Shown here: piece by piece, positions 57,477-64,000 of the stretch
Position numbering within the stretch: the stretch's first letter is position 1
Layout of the letters: each line of letters opens with the position of its first letter
Source of the DNA: Glandiceps talaboti
Lineage: Eukaryota; Hemichordata; Enteropneusta; Spengelidae
Direction: 5' to 3'
Length of the DNA: 64,000 bases
Assembly: GCF_964340395.1 (NCBI RefSeq)
Contig: NC_135556.1
Location: 4,357,501-4,421,500, forward strand
Translations under genes and position numbers: made by a program
The notes under the pieces: model-generated
The model's input: only the letters and a program-made list of their open reading frames with translations
Told to the model about the DNA's origin: nothing
Databases searched by the model: none

Positions 57477-60400
57477 AATTAATGTAAAGATAGTTATGAA
57501 CACGTCAAATTAAAAGCATAACTGTTTCGCATGATGCACAGTTCGCATAATTTCATGCTACTCCATACACTGTTACTCCTTTTCGATCCCATGACGAAAC
57601 CCCTTAACTAACCACATAACAATAACCCTGATGACGCACATTTTCCTACACTGCGGCCGGTGCCGCGGTGCAGCGTGAGCATGCAAAGACCTGTGAGCAA
57701 AGACCACGTCCATTGGAATTTGAACACTTTGGAATAGTAAAAATATCGGCGTAAAATCCTTCTACAAATAAAATATACACACTATTACATTCTCGGTCTC
57801 ATATTCGTTGTCTTACTTATTGTTTGCACATTAAATGTTTACCTGCCTTGTTTTGCGTAATGTAACATATTCTCAACAACCTACGCAGTCCTCTTTTGAG
57901 GTCAAAGGCCAATGACTGACCTCATCGGGAGCGCCATTTGCACATGATGGTCATTTGATTGTTATTTGGATTTCAATCATAAACCTCTACGCTTGTCTTT
58001 CTGAAGGTCTGTTTACAGTACTATCGACGTGAGTTGTTGTTTACATGTGTTCGAATATTTCTGACCGTACGTCTACGAAAGACACCGCACTTATCGTGAA
58101 CCAGTTAAATTGATTACAAGTAATACAACGGCAAGGCAACGGGAGTAGAATCGATAGGTAATGTAATGTTGTCCTTCATTCGTTTCCATTGTTGATTTCC
58201 ATCGTTTATTCATGTATTTCTGTAGCTTTGGAGATCTTGACGAGCACAACGATCTGATGTGTGATAAATGAGAAATCCTAGGAAATGATAAGACCACAAA
58301 TATTGTATCAAAGTACGGAAAACTGGTTTGATTGACATCACCCTCAGGCCATTTGAACCTCAGTGGTATGCTATGAGTAGAGTGTGGACTCAGTAAATAC
58401 TGTCTGTGGTGAATCTAAACGAATGATTAAATGAAGTTGAACAGCAGACTGGATATAGATTGCTTCATAGCAATATAAAATTTTCTCCGCTTCTACTCTC
58501 CATGACAACAACAACAACAACACAAACTGAATTACAATCTCAGATAAAGTAACTGCTCCCCTAGACTACATTTTGTAAATATTGTATTCATTATTTTGAA
58601 ATTGAATACAAGTTTTTAGTCTGTTGAGAACTAGACCTGTACCGTAGGCTGTAGTAGAATTCTGCCTCATACCATGCTCATACGAATTCAGGGTCCTATA
58701 GTTTTAGTACTGTGGTTTGCAACTATTTCAAGTAAATAGAGTAAATTACGATCTTATCTTGGCATTTATTTTTCACTATAATTGCTAGTTGATATTTTCA
58801 GCTTTCTGCAGTATGTTTGACCATGGCTGTATCACTGATACATCCATGGTTTGACAAACATGTACTTCTCTCAACTAATGAAATAACCACATGAACAATA
58901 ATTGAAAAGATCTCAAAAATGATGTACATGTACCTGAACAAAATTTCTATTCAATACTTTGGCAACATTGATACTTAGTTAGTGTTAGACAGAGTACTAC
59001 ATGTATACTGATTCAACAATAAATATGCCATGATGATTTACAATTTACTAACAGCTAGCTGAGCACTTCTCCAGGCTAAGTCTGTACAATGTCAACTTCT
59101 CTTTATAGCAAATTATGTAGAAACAGCAGCTGTTGAAAAATAAACTTTCATAACCTTTTCATATAATGTAGAACCACAACATACCAAACAATCAGTCATA
59201 CAATGTACATTATTAATACAATGTAGGACTTTAGGAGTCAGTGGCTTGTACTGTGAATAAAAGTTTGGCAAAAAATTCATAATAAAGACTGAAATGCAGG
59301 AGACCAACTTTGATATACATGTATACGGGAAAAGTTGAAGTGATGTATTTCAAATGTAAATACTGTTAATTTTTCAGTAAAAAATAATACATGATACATG
59401 TACTTTTGAAGAAAATAATATGTTTCTGGTCCTAAGTTTAAACAATATCAAGGCTTAGCCAGAGATTTTTTGTCTTTTTATTTAGTTCTTATCTATATCA
59501 TTGTCTATCTGACCACAGTCCATTTGTCGTGAAAAATTCTAACCTTTGTATTACAAATATTACAATATACTTCACCAGTCCACTGTTACTTGCTGAGAAG
59601 TCACCCTTGTACTATGTTTAATAGTAGTCTAGAAGTTATCCATTGGGTCTGAATATGGAGATGTTCTAGATTTAGACCCAATGGATAGCATCTACATGTA
59701 TACTGAGACTATACATGTAGGAGTAGTAACTACATGTACAGTTGCCTTTAATCAATGCATACTGTCCTGTTGCATACAGTAAGGAAGATATGAATCAGTG
59801 TCTGGGATACACATGGTATAATGCAGGGTACATGTTAGTCTATCTGCTAGACCTCGGTTGTTCTTCCGATACAATACAACACATGACCGAACATCACTCA
59901 CGACGCTATCGAGGATGAAAGCTCTGTAGGTGGGGTTGGGTAACTGGAACCAAACAATTATTTTTTAGGCCTAATGTACATGTACATAATACTGAAGTTA
60001 AGGAACAATCGCACAATTTCACACTAGCTCAATAAGCGAACTTCGTTCATTTAGGGGGAGAGGGTTTGGCATGTTAATGTGATTGCTGAACTTCATTTTC
60101 ACACACTTTTAACCAAATTTCAACGGAAAACTTTCACTCCTTCAATTATAACAGCTTTTGTATTTACTACTGAGATGTTGATAAAAATTTACTTCTGTGA
60201 GATATGGTGCTGGGTTTCTGGTAGTATTTTACATAATGTGTTTACAATCATGTTTTTACATTACAACATGGTACTGTTTTATCATACATGTAGTTTACAT
60301 CATATACAAACTTTTGATGTTGCACTTCGGGCTGTGATACTGAAATTATAATTTCATTTTAGTCTTTTTAAGTTTTATGTTCATCGATAGGAAGTTATCC

Positions 60401-63400
60401 TATTGAAACGTAACACTTTCGAGCCATGTTGTAAATGCCCATTCATAAACATCAGTTTAAATTATTACTTACAAGGCGAAGCATTGGTGCTTGACATGAT
60501 TGTGCATGTTTTACTGTGCCCAATAACATCAAACATCCCTGTTACATGGATGTAAATATTTGTAGACACTAAGTTGTTACAAGTGTCATAAGATGACCAC
60601 TATGCTGAAATCAATAGATTGTAGGCCTACATGGGAATTGTGTGTGTTGGTAATTTACTCAAGTATCAGATAAAAGCAATCCATTGCAAATCTATTCAAC
60701 TCAGTTCAATCAATGTGAAGGTCCTCTACACTATAGATCTATTCACTAATATGCTAAAAAAACAAAAACTTTGTAATACTGACCTACTACATGTACTGTG
60801 TCTTCCACTGCCAGGAGAATTAGTCGGTTTTTTTTAAATCACTTACTGTTATGATAAAAAAAACATTGAAACTATACTTAAAATGCCTAGACATACATGA
60901 ATAGGAAGCCTGGACAATGACCTTGCTATGCATACTATGGTTACTGTATATGTATAGTGGTCAAGATTGCATATCTAGTAATTTACATATATTATGCATG
61001 GCATTATCCTGTCATCCAGTTATCAGGTGGACACCACAGAATGACATGTGATCCCTTGACAAAACCACAAGCAAGGTCAATAATTAGCCTCACTGTTACT
61101 AAAGGGCTATCCCGGACTTGGCCACTATTTGTTTTCTTCAGAAATTATAGACGCCTTCATTCCCAGCCGTGGAGAAGTTAGTGTGACTTATGGTTTTACT
61201 TAATAGCTGTAAGAATAAAGTTGTGAGGCAAAGTCAAATACAGAATATTGGTGTAAATATGGGCTCAAGTGAGAGCTCAGTATTTGTGAAACTGGTCTAA
61301 CCTTCAAATAGATATTAGCAGAAAATGGTATGTCCCAAAACATTTGCATAAGAATCCCCAGCTCTTCATATCTCTGTGAAACAGCTGATCTGGAAATATT
61401 AGTCGTGGGGTATTTCAAAATTGTCATATTTCACTTTGTATAAAAATGACAATATTGGTGGCATCCCTAGTTCAGTTTAATAATACAGGATGTATCTCCA
61501 TGGATATACTTTCACTATGCTGACCTGTGTGTGTGGTGTATAGGGATTAAGGGTACCTGTTGTGTGAGGGTTTGTTGACTATATCAGCTGATGCCTAGTT
61601 AGTAGCAGTCTGGGACTGGATAGCTTTCAAGATTGTACCCTAGCTTTCCCTGTATGCTTTCTTACAATGTGTACTGCGTTTGTCAAGATGCCAAGTATAA
61701 GGCGCAACCGATCATGTTCTTCCTCGGGTAAGATATTCTGATCAAATCATTCATTATGTTCTGGTAATGTTCTATAATGTAATACACACATACAGAGATT
61801 CAAGCATTTCAGGCATTGTCTTTGATACTGTAACTGTCTCTGGACAGAGACCACAATGGTAGTGGATCAAATATTACTCTTTTTGTTAAAATGAAAAGTT
61901 GTTAGTGTTTTTAAACTGCTACCATCTCAAAGTAAGGCAATCAATGCAGAACATTTATTTGCTTTAAATTGATAAATATATCTGTAGAAAAGAGTGTATT
62001 AGTATTACCAGCAGTGTAAAAGGAAACAGGAGCCAGCAAGTACAGGTATGTAGTTTGTAACAAAAGAGATTACAGACTTTTGTTAATTATTCCATTGTTT
62101 CACAAGTCCATTTAAATTTGTAATACAATATCTGCTTTGTAGTGATCAATTTTGAAAATGAATCAGTTTCACCATAGTGTGAGGGTCTATGGTTTCACTA
62201 AAAGTCTCACTTCAGATTAAAATGTAGGTGTGGACAACTGGTGTGGAAATAGTTGTTTGTGAATTCTATCGGAAAAACTTGGTACAGAACAAAAGAATGA
62301 TCTCATGTACTCTGCATTACAATAACTTTAAAATTAATGCAATGACCCGGGATTAAAATATAGCCAGTGATACAGTGATACAAAAAAAAAAGTTATGGAA
62401 TGTACAGTGTAACTTGTACAGTTTGTTGTGACTAGTTGGTTTGTTTTTGCATCAACAATAGTATAGTACAAGTCATGCAAACTATATATAGTCAATACAC
62501 ACAATTGTATTTTAACTATCTACTGTGTTTAGGAGTTGGGCTTTGTAAATTGTGTTTGTAAAGTTTAACGAGATCTTTAGCTTAAAATCCATATTAGGCC
62601 TAAAAAAATAATTGTTTGGATCCCGTTACCCGACACCACCTAGCTTTTCATTGTCGACCCTACATATTTTTTTTTATGTATATTGTGAAGTCTCACGAGA
62701 AATAGTGGATGCAGAAACTGACATCAACTCAAAATAAAACTGTTTTTCCAATCTGTAATAGCTGTACATAGGAAGAAATAAACAACACAGAGATCAGTTG
62801 GAAAACAATGGAAAACCTGAACTAGACACTCACACAGAAAAAAATATATAATAACCAGATTTAAACTGAATGCTTCCTGCAAGGGAATCACTAATTATGC
62901 AAATTGCTCATTAAAACTTTAAGAAATATGGCATTGGGCTTTTTTTGGACAAGTGTGCTTTCTTAGGTTAATGTTTATGCCAAATTATACGAAATTTGAA
63001 GAGTGCATGATACTGCATAATTACTGAATATCGTTTGTTTAATATTCAAATTACCCATTAAAGGTAAAAGTTGTATTAACAACTTCTTAGCACAGGTACA
63101 TATTATTATGGTTCATATATGTACCATATTATATGAAATTTGAAGCTTGCATTTTTAAGATAAACATGTACACACATGTAGCCTAGTTACCTAAAATCAT
63201 TAATTATGCAGATTTTTCATTAAAACTGTAAACTACATTGTATATCAACAAATTTTATAGGACGTATCAGCTTTGTTTTGGTTAATGTAAGTACTGAATG
63301 GTATTGAAATTCAAGTATGCATTCTTAAGATATATCCTAATTACTGAAAATCATTAATCATGCAAATTATTCATTAACACTGTAAGGTATATAAACAAAC

Positions 63401-64000
63401 TTGATAGGGTGTATGGACTTTGTTATGTTTAATGTATGCAGTAAATTATATTGAAATTGAAGTATGTAACCTAATTACCGAAAACAATTAATTATGCAAA
63501 TTATTCACTACATCTTTAAGCGAAATCAACAACTTTTATAGGACGTATGAACTCTGTTATGTTTAACATACATGTATGTACTAAATTGTAGTTATGGCAG
63601 TAAAACTAGCTTAGATTCTAAATGCTACATGTGTCACATGTAGATGTAGGTTGATCTTGACCGTGTCCTCATATCACAAAGGAATTAAAACATCAGGATC
63701 AACCAAGGGAAGGTTCTATTACATGTATGTTAATTATTATGTATCTAAAGCTAAGGTGAAAGAGACAATGCTGACTGGAGATGAAGATACCTGAGATACA
63801 AATGTACAGTAGTGCCTGCCAACTATTGTTACGTGTAACGTGTTACATGTATACATATGTATATCATGTTGACTTTGATTTAGAATATAATTTTCATTCT
63901 GCAAGGAGGATTCTTAGACTGCTTGTGTCCTTGTTACCAAATGGTTCAGGGTGAAAACAGATGACAAGTCTCCAAGAGTATTTTTGTATATAGACTAGTT
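57477..64000. other. Intergenic, no supportable gene
   Basis: The RFXAP promoter region includes a GC-rich patch (57650-57680, GCGGCCGGTGCCGCGG). Beyond it is AT-rich sequence with many TACATGTA palindromes and a short inverted repeat (ATCCATTGGGTCT near 59639 and AGACCCAATGGAT near 59675). A diverged tandem repeat lies at 62880-63590. A plus-strand ATG with a GTAAGA donor (61688-61727) could be a first exon but has no usable partner. No domain was recognised. Confidence 0.5.
62880..63590. repeat. Diverged ~150-bp tandem repeat with octamer motifs
   Basis: About four to five degenerate copies share ATTAATTATGCAAATTATTC (exact or near at 62893, 63202, 63355, 63488). They also share a downstream block with TTTATAGGACGTATGAAC, TTTGTTATGTTTAATGTA and ATTGAAATTGAAGTATG. 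Copy spacing varies from about 130 to 155 bp. Non-coding. Confidence 0.75.

Noticed and set aside
61688-61727. Possible first coding exon (MPSIRRNRSCSSS, then GTAAGA donor) on the plus strand
   Set aside because: No downstream exon in the window continues the frame; the acceptor near 61985 leads to an early stop. Too short to support.

Overview
This is a eukaryotic, animal nuclear window: AT-rich, full of introns with GT-AG splice sites, microsatellites, minisatellites, foldback repeats and dead non-LTR retrotransposons. The protein content (a FIP1-type polyadenylation factor, mitochondrial IF3, an RFXAP-like subunit, an armadillo protein ending in a NEURL4-type domain) and the frequent TACATGTA palindrome suggest a marine invertebrate, possibly a deuterostome such as a hemichordate or amphioxus relative. 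I cannot fix the species from the sequence. Exon borders were worked out by hand from splice consensus, reading phase and family knowledge; phases agree at every junction listed.

Left end (1-10.6 kb): one minus-strand gene of at least nine coding exons (9497 down to 1546). It encodes about 900 residues: two tandem armadillo-like units, a Cys/His patch and a C-terminal domain of the NEURL4 type with a histidine-tyrosine-glutamate layout like that of ADP-ribosyltransferases. A short minus-strand ORF with its own poly(A) signal lies upstream (10545-10183). LINE fragments sit in its introns and beyond its 3' end.

Middle left (10.6-31 kb): gene-poor and repeat-rich. It holds several foldback or palindromic elements, one with near-perfect 100-bp arms and 12-bp direct repeats at its ends, LINE relics, and 56-bp and 35-bp minisatellites. 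Two small minus-strand gene candidates are present: a terminal exon pair at 16959-16517 and a two-exon, 99-residue coiled-coil-like protein at 27252-25440.

Middle right (31-57.5 kb): three housekeeping or regulatory genes. MTIF3 (minus, 33140-31065) and FIP1L1 (plus, 34854-51466, 17 coding exons, 621 aa) are divergent. RFXAP-like (minus, 57476-54334, 3 exons, 226 aa) is convergent with FIP1L1. FIP1L1 introns carry a 1.45-kb hAT-like element and about 1.1 kb of (AT)n. Embedded in the (AT)n is a short unit with a complete hammerhead ribozyme core.

Right end (57.5-64 kb): no supportable gene; mostly unique AT-rich sequence plus a diverged tandem repeat carrying POU-octamer motifs.

The genes do not form an operon or obvious functional cluster. 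The most unusual items are the armadillo/NEURL4-C protein, the hammerhead unit and the foldback elements.
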